The notes below the pieces were generated by a model. That model saw only the letters and a program-made list of their open reading frames with translations, had not been told where the DNA came from and did not search any database. From Nitrososphaerales archaeon (GTDB lineage Archaea > Thermoproteota > Nitrososphaeria > Nitrososphaerales > Gagatemarchaeaceae): a stretch of 9,310 nt of DNA. Both the position numbers and the translations under genes were made by a program. Below, piece by piece: positions 1 to 6,792 of the stretch (position 1 is the first letter of the stretch; the number at the start of each line of letters is the position of its first letter). The stretch lies in the NCBI GenBank assembly GCA_030039515.1, contig JASHVT010000037.1:1-9310 (forward strand), given 5' to 3'.

Positions 1-836
1 GCCTGCTAGGCCCGAACGGCGCGGGAAAGACGACGCTCATCATGACCATGGCCACAGTCTACAGGGCGACCAAGGGGGACGTCATAGTCGAAGGGCACAG
101 CGTAAGCGCGGAGCCGGAGAAGGTAAAGGAGCTGATTGGGATCAGTTTCCAGGACGCCAAGTATGACAGGATTCTGAGCGCGAGGGAGATACTCCAATGG
201 CATGGAAAGGTGACCGGAGTCGAAAAGACGGTCAGGGAGAGACGGATCGAAGATGTGCTCGGCAAGTTCGGACTCATGACCGAGGCGAGGAAGAGGACCT
301 GGACTCTGAGCGGAGGGACCAAGAAGAAGATCGAGAACGCGAAGATCTTCGTCCAGAGGCCCAAGGTCGCCGTCTTCGACGAACCTACCGCCTACCTCGA
401 CGTCCCTTCGCGTCTGATGGTCTGGGACATGATCGAGGAGTTGAGGGACGAAGGGACCACAGTCCTGCTAGCTACCAACATGATGGACGAAGCAGACAGG
501 ATGTCTGACAGGGTGGGCATAATGAGCAAGGGAGAGATGGTCGAGGTGGGCACGCCTGACGGCCTGAAAGGCACGCTGAAGGGACAAGACGTCATAGAAC
601 TGAGGCTCAAGGAGCCCATCCCCGAGATGACCGGGGAGATCTCGAAGGTCGAAGAGGTGCACGACGCCCACTACGAGGGAGACGTGCTCAGGATCGAACT
701 GAGCAACGGAAGAGAGCTGTTGCCCTATCTGATCAACGTCGTGACCGCGAAGGGCGGGAAGATACAGAGCGCGAACCTGAAGGAGCCGTCTCTCGAGGAC
801 GTCTTCCTTCACTACACGGGAACGAAGCTGGCTTGA
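1..836 (+). CDS. ABC-2 type export ATP-binding protein (5' partial)
   Basis: This is the nucleotide-binding subunit of a DrrA/NatA-like ABC exporter, which would hydrolyse ATP at the inner face of the membrane to power the two permeases encoded next. The gene runs in from the left edge: in frame from base 3 it already reads the Walker A motif GPNGAGKTT (bases 9-35), so only a short N-terminus is missing and the ATG at 42 is internal. In order follow the Q-loop (FQD, bases 147-155), the signature LSGGTKKK (from base 306), Walker B with the catalytic glutamate (VFDEPT, from base 372), and a C-terminal extension ending EPSLEDVFLHYTG, typical of DrrA-type ATPases. The usual switch histidine (TTH) is Asn here (ATNMMDEAD; AAC at 477-479). 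The stop overlaps the first permease start as TTGA. The transported substrate cannot be told from sequence. Confidence 0.95.
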   Translation, partial: LLGPNGAGKTTLIMTMATVYRATKGDVIVEGHSVSAEPEKVKELIGISFQDAKYDRILSAREILQWHGKVTGVEKTVRERRIEDVLGKFGLMTEARKRTWTLSGGTKKKIENAKIFVQRPKVAVFDEPTAYLDVPSRLMVWDMIEELRDEGTTVLLATNMMDEADRMSDRVGIMSKGEMVEVGTPDGLKGTLKGQDVIELRLKEPIPEMTGEISKVEEVHDAHYEGDVLRIELSNGRELLPYLINVVTAKGGKIQSANLKEPSLEDVFLHYTGTKLA

Positions 837-1609
837 GCCAAAGCCCTTCGCCGTTCTCCGTACTCTGGGTCCTCGTAGAGCGGGATCTGCGGACCTTGGT
901 CAAGTCGCCCTGGATCCTTATAACAAGAACGATGTTCTTCTTCATCCAGCTCTTTGTATTCGCTACACTAGTCAACAAGCTCACGGTCGGGCTCAACCTC
1001 GGATTCAACTACTTCGACTTCTATTCCGTGGGGGCCGTCGTCTCCACCATCACGTCGATAGCCTTCATCATAGGCGCCGACCTCTTCGAAGAGGAGGAGC
1101 TCGGCCTCCTCGACTACCTCCTCAGCCTGCCGTTCGGTCACTCGCTCTTCGTCTTCGGGAGGGCTCTAGGAGGGGCCGTGAGGGCACTCATCTATTGCGC
1201 TCCGATGATGCTGCTTGTCGCCTACCTGGACGGGAGCTTCACCCCGGTAGCAATCCTGGGCTCCTACGTGGTGCTGTTCTTGCTCGCGATAGGGATCTCG
1301 GGACTGTCAATCACCCTAGCCATGGTCATCAGAAACGAGAACAGGTTCGACGTCGTGATCGCCATGGCAGAGCTCGCGACCGTAAGGGTCAGCGCAGCGA
1401 TCTACCCCCTGTACTACATCCCCCAGGCCATCCAACCGGTGGCGGCATACTCACCCGTCACGTCAGCGTCAGATCTGATCCGGCTGTTGGTCCTTGGCAC
1501 ATCGACGAGCCTCGATGCCACGGTCGAACTAGCGCTCTTCGTCGCCATCTTCTTCGGCCTTGGCAGCGCGTTCCTCTTCAGGAAGTTGGAGGGAGGCAGG
1601 TTTGAGTAA
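833..1609 (+). CDS. ABC-2 type transporter permease, subunit 1
   Basis: This is a membrane-spanning subunit of the ABC exporter, 258 residues with about six hydrophobic segments. It has the usual cytoplasmic N-terminal helix (VERDLRTLVKSPW) before the first membrane segment, and a C-terminal charged tail (FRKLEGGRFE). I start it at TTG 833, which overlaps the ATPase stop in a TTGA junction. The later in-frame TTG and ATG would delete the N-terminal helix and part of the first membrane segment. The Shine-Dalgarno is weak (GGG at 818-820), so translational coupling is likely. A central stretch (LLSLPFGHSLFVFGRALGG) matches a stretch of the following permease, so the two are related proteins and probably form a heterodimeric pore served by the upstream ATPase. 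No substrate-specific motif is visible. Confidence 0.93.
   Translation: MSQSPSPFSVLWVLVERDLRTLVKSPWILITRTMFFFIQLFVFATLVNKLTVGLNLGFNYFDFYSVGAVVSTITSIAFIIGADLFEEEELGLLDYLLSLPFGHSLFVFGRALGGAVRALIYCAPMMLLVAYLDGSFTPVAILGSYVVLFLLAIGISGLSITLAMVIRNENRFDVVIAMAELATVRVSAAIYPLYYIPQAIQPVAAYSPVTSASDLIRLLVLGTSTSLDATVELALFVAIFFGLGSAFLFRKLEGGRFE
1588..1596 (+). promoter_or_regulatory. Shine-Dalgarno site for permease 2
   Basis: A strong purine-rich site, GGAGGGAGG, ends 5 nt before TTG 1602, inside the last codons of permease 1. It decides the start of permease 2 at TTG 1602 over the upstream in-frame TTG at 1560. Confidence 0.75.
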
Positions 1610-2351
1610 ACCAGCCCAGGTGATAGAGAGAGACTTCAGGATCTTCTTCGCCGACAGGTTCCTGCTCGTCATAATGTTCGTGAACTTCATGATCGACCTC
1701 GGGGTCTCCGGCCTCAGCCTTTCTACGATGCTCAAGGGCTCCACTCTGTTCACGCAGTATGGCAGTTACTTCCTGTACATAGCACCGGGGGCGAATCTGA
1801 TCACTGCGACCGTGGCCTCCTTCCAGTCCGGGAGGGACGTGTGGAGGGAAAGGATAATCCACGACACTCAGTCATATCTTCTCACCCTCCCCTTCGGGAA
1901 GTCCAGGTTCGCCTTCTCCCGCCTGTTTTCAGGCATGATAAGGACCACAGTCACGACGCTTCCTGGCACCATAGTCATCGCCGTCCTCTACAGGCTGTCG
2001 TTCCCCTTGGCGATGATGGGCGTCTTGGTCATGCTTCTGTACTCTGGAGCGGTCTGCGGCTTGTCAGTCGTCGCCGCCTCCCTAGCCTCGAGCCTCGAGC
2101 TCTTCACGACAGTGAGGAGCACGACCCAGGTCTACCTCTCGTTCTTCAGCACGCAGTTCTATCCCGCATCGATACTCCCACCCGCGGTGAGCTTCCTGTC
2201 GAACTTCAACCCCATGACGTGGGCGGTGGAAGCTTTCAGAGACCTTCAGGCCGGGACAGTGGACGTGACGCTTCTGGCTCCCCTGGGCGGGCTGTCCATC
2301 GCACTGCTTGCCACCGGCTACGTCTTCTACAGGAGAACGATGGAGTACTAG
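1602..2351 (+). CDS. ABC-2 type transporter permease, subunit 2
   Basis: This is the second membrane subunit of the ABC exporter, 249 residues from TTG 1602. It begins SKPAQVIERDFRIFFADRF, a cytoplasmic helix matching that of subunit 1, followed by about six membrane segments. Near the end it carries NFNPMTWAVEAFRDL, a close match to the conserved NP-x-T-x-A-V-x-A-x-R motif of ABC-2 permeases such as DrrB. LLTLPFGKSRFAFSRLFSG aligns with the equivalent stretch of subunit 1. The start lies 5 nt after a strong Shine-Dalgarno and overlaps the upstream stop by 8 nt, so it is translated from the same mRNA. An in-frame extension to TTG 1560 would add 14 residues with no match to the sibling protein and is unlikely. 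It ends 3 nt from the convergent nitroreductase stop. Confidence 0.93.
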   Translation: MSKPAQVIERDFRIFFADRFLLVIMFVNFMIDLGVSGLSLSTMLKGSTLFTQYGSYFLYIAPGANLITATVASFQSGRDVWRERIIHDTQSYLLTLPFGKSRFAFSRLFSGMIRTTVTTLPGTIVIAVLYRLSFPLAMMGVLVMLLYSGAVCGLSVVAASLASSLELFTTVRSTTQVYLSFFSTQFYPASILPPAVSFLSNFNPMTWAVEAFRDLQAGTVDVTLLAPLGGLSIALLATGYVFYRRTMEY

Positions 2352-2354
2352 GGC

Positions 2355-2945
2355 CTACCAGCGTCCGTAGTGGACGACGTCTTTCATCGGCCTTCTTCCA
2401 CGTTTCAAGGATGGGGACTTGACGTCCTTGTCTGGCGAGCCTATCGAGATCACGCCGACCGGATGGAACTCCGCGGGGATCCCAAGAAGCTTCTTCATGC
2501 CCGGCACGTCTGCGACCCCGGTGAACGACGCCGCGAGGCCCATGTCTACAGCGGCCAACAGGATAATCATCGACGAACACCCCGCGTCGAAGAACCAGTA
2601 GGGCGTGGGCCAGTCTATCTCCATCCCGTCTTCCTTGACCTTGTCCTTCTCCCTGTACCTGTCGTGGTAGATCTTCTCGCTGGTGCAGACCACGATGCTG
2701 ACGGGAGCCTCCGAGATCCACTTGTGGAACCCCACAGACGAGTACTCCTTCTCTCCCTGAACTATTCCGACCTGCTTCCTCGTCTCCGCGTCTGACACAA
2801 CGACGTACGCCACCCCCTGGCTGAAACCCGCACTCGGAGCGTGGGCCGCAAGTTCCAGAATCCTGTTGACTCTGGTCATTGACACCGGATCAGGCTTGTA
2901 GTGCCTTACCATCCGGCGCTTGAGGACGGTCCTTTCAAACTCCAT
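2355..2945 (-). CDS. Nitroreductase-family flavoprotein
   Basis: This 196-residue protein belongs to the nitroreductase fold, whose members are usually FMN-binding homodimers that reduce nitro compounds, quinones or other substrates with NAD(P)H. The N-terminus has the family's basic FMN-phosphate-binding pattern (RRMVRHYKP, residues 10-18; more usually RRSVRxF) and APSAGFSQG (36-44, compare APSxxNxQ). The middle has the FDAGCSSMIILLAAVDMGL helix, equivalent to the A-x-Q-N-L-L-A-A-x-x-x-GLG segment. The C-terminus reads VGVISIGSP followed by a basic tail (RRPMKDVVHYGRW) typical of a subgroup often annotated simply as nitroreductase family protein. Substrate and electron donor cannot be assigned. 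The ATG at 2945 is about 29-34 nt downstream of a TATA-like box, so the transcript probably has a very short leader or none. Confidence 0.92.
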   Translation of the reverse strand: MEFERTVLKRRMVRHYKPDPVSMTRVNRILELAAHAPSAGFSQGVAYVVVSDAETRKQVGIVQGEKEYSSVGFHKWISEAPVSIVVCTSEKIYHDRYREKDKVKEDGMEIDWPTPYWFFDAGCSSMIILLAAVDMGLAASFTGVADVPGMKKLLGIPAEFHPVGVISIGSPDKDVKSPSLKRGRRPMKDVVHYGRW

Positions 2946-2973
2946 GTCCTACTGCTGCCGGTGCGCCGCGGGG

Positions 2974-2979
2974 TATTAA
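2974..2979 (-). promoter_or_regulatory. Putative archaeal TATA box for the nitroreductase gene
   Basis: The minus strand reads TTAATA in the 47-nt gap after the polyprenyl synthase stop. Its centre is about 31 nt upstream of the ATG at 2945, which would put the transcription start some 0-6 nt before the start codon. Confidence 0.45.
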
Positions 2980-2992
2980 CCTGTTACTGAAC

Positions 2993-3991
2993 CTAGTAAT
3001 ATCTGGCCGACAGATAGTCAACGAGCTCCACCAAGGAGGCTTTCGCCTTTCCCTCAGAGAGGGGACTCAACTTTTCCTTGGCCTTCGAGGTATATTGCAT
3101 GACCTGGTCATGGGCGTATTCCAGCGAGCCGTACCTCTCCATTAGTTCCTTCAGCTTGGCGACTTCCGCTTCGGAATAGGGTCCTGACCTGTTGAGGAGA
3201 CTGACGATGAAGTTCCTGTCGTCTGGCGAGCACCTCTTCATGCAGTGGATGATCACGAGGCACTTCTTGCCGCCCCTAAGGTCGGTGAAAACTGGTTTTC
3301 CAAGGGCGAATTCGTCTCCGACCAGGTCGAGGATGTCGTCCTGGATCTGGTAGGCGACGCCGAGGGCCTCTCCGAAGTCGTGCGCCGTGCCGACCTGATC
3401 ATCGGTGCCGCCGCCGACTATCGCGCCGCTCGCACACGGTGCGCTCAGCAGCGTGGACGTCTTCAGCCTGATCATTCTCTGATAGTCTTCTTCTGAGTTG
3501 TCCGCGGCCCCGGCCATTTCTTGGTCGAGGAATTCGCCCCAAGTCGTCGCCCGGCAGGCTTCGCCGACCAGGTCAAAGACCCTCGCCAGCCTGCGGCTGC
3601 CGAGACCCTCGTATTTCGCGACCATCTTCGGGACATTGAATAGGAGCAGGTCTGAGGCCAGGATCGCGGTCGCGAGCCCGTACTTCGCGACGACGGAGTC
3701 GCCTCCTCTCCTCTTGTCTGAATGGTCTATGATGTCGTCTTGGACCAAAGCGCTGGCGTGCGCCAGCTCGTAGGCGGCTGCCAGAGGTATCGCCGGACGG
3801 TAGTCTCCACACAGCGCTTCGCACCAAAGCAGAGAGAGCGTCGCCCTGACCCTCTTGCCACCAGCCGACAGAGCGTCAGAGACGGCCCTGTCAAGGACGG
3901 TCGCTTCGTTCTTGGGATACAGCGCCTGCAGCTGTGAGTCGACCGAGTCTGCGTACTCGGTCACCCACGGCATGACCTCTCGGACGAGCAC
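2993..3991 (-). CDS. Polyprenyl (probably geranylgeranyl) diphosphate synthase
   Basis: This trans-prenyltransferase condenses isopentenyl diphosphate onto an allylic diphosphate. In archaea the C20 product feeds ether-lipid synthesis. All the landmarks are present in 332 residues: GGKRVR (44-49), the first Asp-rich motif DDIID (85-89) followed by DKRRGG, the LKT segment (176-178), and the second Asp-rich motif QDDILD (217-222) in a YQIQDDILDL context. I use GTG 3991, because a weak A/T box sits about 25 nt upstream, which suggests a leaderless message. ATG 3973 (six codons in) is the alternative. The fifth residue before the first DDxxD is Ser80 rather than an aromatic residue, so the product chain length is uncertain: C20 is the default by context and longer chains are possible. 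The gene stands alone, with no other isoprenoid gene in the window. Confidence 0.95.
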   Translation of the reverse strand: MLVREVMPWVTEYADSVDSQLQALYPKNEATVLDRAVSDALSAGGKRVRATLSLLWCEALCGDYRPAIPLAAAYELAHASALVQDDIIDHSDKRRGGDSVVAKYGLATAILASDLLLFNVPKMVAKYEGLGSRRLARVFDLVGEACRATTWGEFLDQEMAGAADNSEEDYQRMIRLKTSTLLSAPCASGAIVGGGTDDQVGTAHDFGEALGVAYQIQDDILDLVGDEFALGKPVFTDLRGGKKCLVIIHCMKRCSPDDRNFIVSLLNRSGPYSEAEVAKLKELMERYGSLEYAHDQVMQYTSKAKEKLSPLSEGKAKASLVELVDYLSARYY

Positions 3992-4010
3992 ATGAGAGTC
4001 ACATCTCTGA

Positions 4011-4028
4011 GCGTATTAGGCTTATTCC
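4011..4028 (-). promoter_or_regulatory. Possible TATA-like element for the polyprenyl synthase gene
   Basis: The minus strand reads AATAAGCCTAATACGC here. The TAATAC part is centred about 25 nt upstream of GTG 3991, consistent with a leaderless transcript. The match to a TATA box is weak. Confidence 0.3.
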
Positions 4029-4065
4029 CCCGCCTTCACCGAACGGGCCGGGAGGTGCCGCTCAG

Positions 4066-4245
4066 CTACTTGCTCGGCTGCTTCGACCCGATCTCCACGA
4101 GCTGGAACTGAGCCTGGTATCTCTTGCCATTGATTTCGATCTTCTGCGTCGCCCAATACCCCACAGAGCCCGTGCTGAACTTCTTCTCCGGAAGACCAAT
4201 GTCCGCAATCTTCGCAGACCCTTCATACAGTTCAATCCTTGGCAT
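4066..4245 (-). CDS. Small 59-residue hypothetical protein
   Basis: This is a short gene of 60 codons including TAG, starting at ATG 4245. The protein begins MPRIELYEGSAKIADIGLPE, continues through FSTGSVGYWATQKIEINGKR and ends YQAQFQLVEIGSKQPSK. It alternates hydrophobic and polar residues as a small all-beta protein would, has no cysteines and no signal peptide, and ends in a lysine-rich tail. Three things support it as real: clean protein-like composition, filling of the gap between the metalloprotein and the prenyl synthase, and an A/T box 26 nt upstream of the ATG. From memory it resembles small conserved proteins of ammonia-oxidising archaea and relatives, but I cannot confirm that. Function unknown. 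It lies just downstream of the cysS-GNAT-metalloprotein operon on the same strand and could also be read through from it. Confidence 0.75.
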   Translation of the reverse strand: MPRIELYEGSAKIADIGLPEKKFSTGSVGYWATQKIEINGKRYQAQFQLVEIGSKQPSK

Positions 4246-4268
4246 GCGCGGATTTGTGAAACGGCAGG

Positions 4269-4274
4269 TTAAGT
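4269..4274 (-). promoter_or_regulatory. Putative TATA-like box for the 59-residue gene
   Basis: The minus strand reads ACTTAA, overlapping the stop codon (TAA, 4271-4269) of the upstream metalloprotein gene. Its centre is about 26 nt before ATG 4245, fitting a leaderless transcript. The match is short, so confidence is low. Confidence 0.35.
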
Positions 4275-4817
4275 GTCTTGCGCGGCGCTGGCCGCTTCAC
4301 CTATGCCCACCGTCCTCAGGAGCCTCTCGAAGTCCTCCTTCCCGACCCACTCCACGTTAAGGTAGTCGACTATCTCCTCCTCGGTCATCCCGATCCTTCT
4401 CGCTTCGCCTACGGTCAGCACGTATGCCTCTATCTCGGTCGGCCTGTCGACGTAGCTGAACCTCCTGTCGTAGAGCTCCTTCCCCTCATGATGCTGCCTG
4501 ACGTGCACCAGCTCGTGGATCAGGTCGAGGTAGAAGTGACGCTCGTCAGCCGACTTCAGATAGGGCTCGCACACGAGGATGTCGCCCGTCTCGTTGTCGA
4601 CCCGAAGGTACCCAGTGCCTTGCACCAGGCGGACCGTCGTCGACTCGAGCACAGCTCTTGAGTCGCTTCCGAATATCTTCCGCACGGCGCCGACCCTATC
4701 GAAGCCCAGGAACAGGTCGGTGAACTTGCACGACTCGGCCGAAGGGCTCCTGTTGATTGAGACATCCAGATCCGCTGAACTGGCGGGCTTATCGTCTCCT
4801 GACGATGCGTGAGTCAA
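4269..4817 (-). CDS. Putative small zinc metallopeptidase-like protein (HExxH)
   Basis: I do not recognise a named family. The 182-residue protein carries LIHELVHVRQHH, an HExxH zinc-binding helix (His101, Glu102, His105). About 23 residues on, PTEIEAYVLT offers Glu128 or Glu130 as a third, gluzincin-type ligand. The first 30 residues are polar and low in complexity, probably disordered. There is no signal peptide or membrane segment, so it should be cytoplasmic. The C-terminal half (EARRIGMTEEEIVDYLNVEWV) looks helical. The start is TTG 4817, overlapping the acetyltransferase stop as TTGA, with AGGAG 9 nt upstream; no ATG or GTG start is available before the motif. The family could be a true protease or a non-proteolytic zinc protein. 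Being last in an operon with cysS and a GNAT enzyme gives no clear substrate. Confidence 0.8.
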   Translation of the reverse strand: MTHASSGDDKPASSADLDVSINRSPSAESCKFTDLFLGFDRVGAVRKIFGSDSRAVLESTTVRLVQGTGYLRVDNETGDILVCEPYLKSADERHFYLDLIHELVHVRQHHEGKELYDRRFSYVDRPTEIEAYVLTVGEARRIGMTEEEIVDYLNVEWVGKEDFERLLRTVGIGEAASAAQDT

Positions 4818-5569
4818 GGCTGGTCTCTCCTGAAGATCTCCTCGCTTAGTACCCTTTCATATCCGCGTCTGAGGTAGAACTGCTCTACCCCGTCGGACTC
4901 GAAGACCTGCAGGACAAGCTTGGTTCCGAGGTCAGACTTCACGGAGTGGGCGAAGGCAAGGAGGCTCCCCGCGACCCCTCCGCCCCGCCTGTCCGGGACC
5001 GTACCCAGGCAGTATAGGCCGGTGCATCCTTCGTCCGTGTGCAGGGCCATCGTCCCGACGACTCCTCCTTCCTGCTCAGCCACTACCAACTTGTCGCTCT
5101 CGTCGGCCTTCGCCCTCCTGACGCACCGGAGCACCAGAGGGAGCAGCGCTTCGTCGCCGTAGAACACCTTCAGATATGTCCTGGACCACGCTTCGAGCTC
5201 CTTTCCCGACGCCTCGTGGACGTCCACGCCCGAAGCAGCACTCACTCCCAGCCTCCTCTCTTCCATCACGTGAAAGCCTCCTTCCTTCCTGAACCCCTCG
5301 GCCCTCAAGGCCTTCCTGAGCCCCGAGTACCGGTCGTCGGTCAGGACGAAAAAGGACGGCCTCGCGCCCCTCGCGGCGAAGGCCTTGGCTATCTTTTCAA
5401 GGTCCTTGGGTTTCGGAGGCCTTGTGAAGAACACCCTGTTGAAGAGCGGCTCCTCGAACTCACCGGAGGAGAGCGCGTATGCCCCTTCCGCCGGCCTGAA
5501 CGCGCTCGCCCATGACGACCACCATCCCACTTCGTTCAGGGCGTCCGCAGCTTCAATTGCCCTTTTCAA
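4814..5569 (-). CDS. GNAT-family N-acetyltransferase, two-domain
   Basis: A 251-residue protein whose C-terminal half (about 125-251) is a GNAT domain, which transfers an acetyl group from acetyl-CoA to an amine. Motif A reads CLGTVPDRRGGGVAGSLL, containing the pyrophosphate-binding R-x-x-G-x-A pattern (about 194-201). Motif B is represented by VEQFYLRRGYERV (228-240). The N-terminal half, including the PSFFVLTDDRYSGLRKAL stretch, looks like a second, degenerate GNAT-like domain, as in other tandem GNAT proteins. The acceptor is unknown. I start it at TTG 5569, with AGGGG 9 nt upstream and a 17-nt overlap with the end of cysS. GTG 5530 (14th codon) is the alternative. Its stop overlaps the next start, so the three genes are translated together. 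Confidence 0.87.
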   Translation of the reverse strand: MKRAIEAADALNEVGWWSSWASAFRPAEGAYALSSGEFEEPLFNRVFFTRPPKPKDLEKIAKAFAARGARPSFFVLTDDRYSGLRKALRAEGFRKEGGFHVMEERRLGVSAASGVDVHEASGKELEAWSRTYLKVFYGDEALLPLVLRCVRRAKADESDKLVVAEQEGGVVGTMALHTDEGCTGLYCLGTVPDRRGGGVAGSLLAFAHSVKSDLGTKLVLQVFESDGVEQFYLRRGYERVLSEEIFRRDQP

Positions 5570-6776
5570 AGAAGTCGACCCCTAAGATCGCTGATGCGGC
5601 TGCCGCCGTCAGAACCGCTTCCTTCGCCCTGCGGTCCGAGTCCTCGCCCATGTTCAACATGCCCCGAAGGCGCCTGATCGCCCTTCCAGCCGCCAGGTCG
5701 TCGTCCATCGACCTGAGAAATGCGCCCGAAGCCGCCCGACTCTCCGCGCCTCGTCCGACTCTCCTGACCAGTCTCCCGACGCGCTTCCTCATATCCAGGT
5801 GGACGGCCTGCCACTCCCTCAGGGCCTTCTCGCTGAACTCCGCGTCACGGGTGTGATGCATGCTAAGGAAGTAGAGCCTCATGGCGTCGGGCCCGAACTC
5901 TTTCACGGCGTCCCTTATCCACAACGTGTTGCCCTTCGACTTCGACATCTTCTCCGACCGCTGCGTAAGGAGCCCTGAGTGGACCCAGTACCTGACCATC
6001 GGTCGTGTCCCGGTCAACGACTCCATCTGAGCGATCTCCGCCTCGTGGTGAGGATAGACCAACTCTCTCGCGCCCCCGTGTATGTCGTACCGCGCCCCGA
6101 AGTGCTCGTAGCTGACCGCCGTGTCTTGGATGTGCCACCCTGGAGTCCCCCGGCCCCACGGGCTGTCCCACTTCTGCTCCTCCTCGCCCCCCGCCCTCCA
6201 CAGAGAGAAGTCTGTCTGGTTCCTCTTGGCTGCAGCTATCTCGAGCGGCCGGAGCGAGAGCTGATACGGCGTCAGGTGAGAGAGACTGCCGAACGCGGGA
6301 AAGGTGTCCACGCTGAAGTAGACGTTCCTATCGACCCGGTATGCGCTGCCATTAGCCAGCAACCCCTTCACCTGGCGTATCACCTCTGGCACGTGCCCGG
6401 ACACCCTGTCGTACGACCGCACAGACCTGATGCGGAGAGACTCCATGTCTTCTATGAAAGCCGAGAGATACTTCTCGACGAATCCCTCGACCCCGACCCC
6501 CGCTGACCTGGCTCCTTTCACTATCCCCTCATCGATGTCAGTTATGTTGACCACTAGGTCGACTTCGTGGCCCAGAAACGAAAGGTACCTCGCAAGCATG
6601 TCATAGAACAGGTACGTCCTCGCATGTCCGACATGAGCGTAGTCCTGGACCGTAGGTCCGCAGACGAACATCTTCACCTTCCCTGGAGTCGAGCTGTGGA
6701 ATGCAACCTTCCTCCGTTTCATCGTATCAAACAACTTCAGCCCGCGCTTGGAGGTGGCCGTCAGGATGACTCGCAT
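5553..6776 (-). CDS. cysS: Cysteinyl-tRNA synthetase
   Basis: This class I aminoacyl-tRNA synthetase charges tRNA-Cys with cysteine. From ATG 6776 it has 407 residues: the family start LKLFDTMKRRKVAF (13-26), MFVCGPTVQDY with zinc ligand Cys39, the HIGH-type motif HVGH (48-51), GWHIQDTAVS (213-222), PHHEAEIAQ with the His/Glu zinc ligands (242-250), and EKMSKSKGN (275-283). It is shorter than common bacterial versions (about 460), with a small C-terminal helical region. The second zinc ligand, Cys in HIECSAM of bacterial enzymes, is Asp218 here. Extending to the ATG at 6860 would add 28 residues with no family match, run across a promoter-like region and overlap the divergent gene's start, so I reject it. 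ATG 6722 would cut into the conserved N-terminus. It heads an operon with the GNAT and HExxH genes. Confidence 0.96.
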   Translation of the reverse strand: MRVILTATSKRGLKLFDTMKRRKVAFHSSTPGKVKMFVCGPTVQDYAHVGHARTYLFYDMLARYLSFLGHEVDLVVNITDIDEGIVKGARSAGVGVEGFVEKYLSAFIEDMESLRIRSVRSYDRVSGHVPEVIRQVKGLLANGSAYRVDRNVYFSVDTFPAFGSLSHLTPYQLSLRPLEIAAAKRNQTDFSLWRAGGEEEQKWDSPWGRGTPGWHIQDTAVSYEHFGARYDIHGGARELVYPHHEAEIAQMESLTGTRPMVRYWVHSGLLTQRSEKMSKSKGNTLWIRDAVKEFGPDAMRLYFLSMHHTRDAEFSEKALREWQAVHLDMRKRVGRLVRRVGRGAESRAASGAFLRSMDDDLAAGRAIRRLRGMLNMGEDSDRRAKEAVLTAAAASAILGVDFFEKGN

Positions 6777-6792
6777 GAAACCCTGAGGAATT

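Noticed and set aside
1560..1601. Earlier TTG start (1560) for permease 2
   Set aside because: It adds 14 residues unlike the sibling permease, lies inside the permease 1 coding region, and TTG 1602 has a strong Shine-Dalgarno 5 nt upstream.
2352..2354. Transcription terminator between the convergent ABC and nitroreductase genes
   Set aside because: Only 3 nt separate the stops, and no T-run or hairpin is visible. The 13-nt convergent gap at 8226-8238 likewise shows nothing.
1841..2422. Plus-strand 193-codon open frame overlapping permease 2 and the nitroreductase end
   Set aside because: It is out of frame with a clear membrane protein, His/Arg/Ser-rich, and runs antisense into the nitroreductase; long empty frames are expected at this GC content.
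2236..2721. Minus-strand 161-codon open frame
   Set aside because: It covers the nitroreductase in another frame and permease 2 antisense, and its Arg/Gly-rich translation shows no family features.
4124..4360. Plus-strand open frame of 78 codons
   Set aside because: It is antisense to both the 59-residue gene and the end of the HExxH gene, and its translation is Pro/Ser/Arg-rich with no recognisable features.
5979..6506. Plus-strand 175-codon open frame antisense to cysS
   Set aside because: It lies wholly opposite a strongly conserved enzyme, and its Pro/Arg/Leu composition is that of a GC-rich shadow frame.
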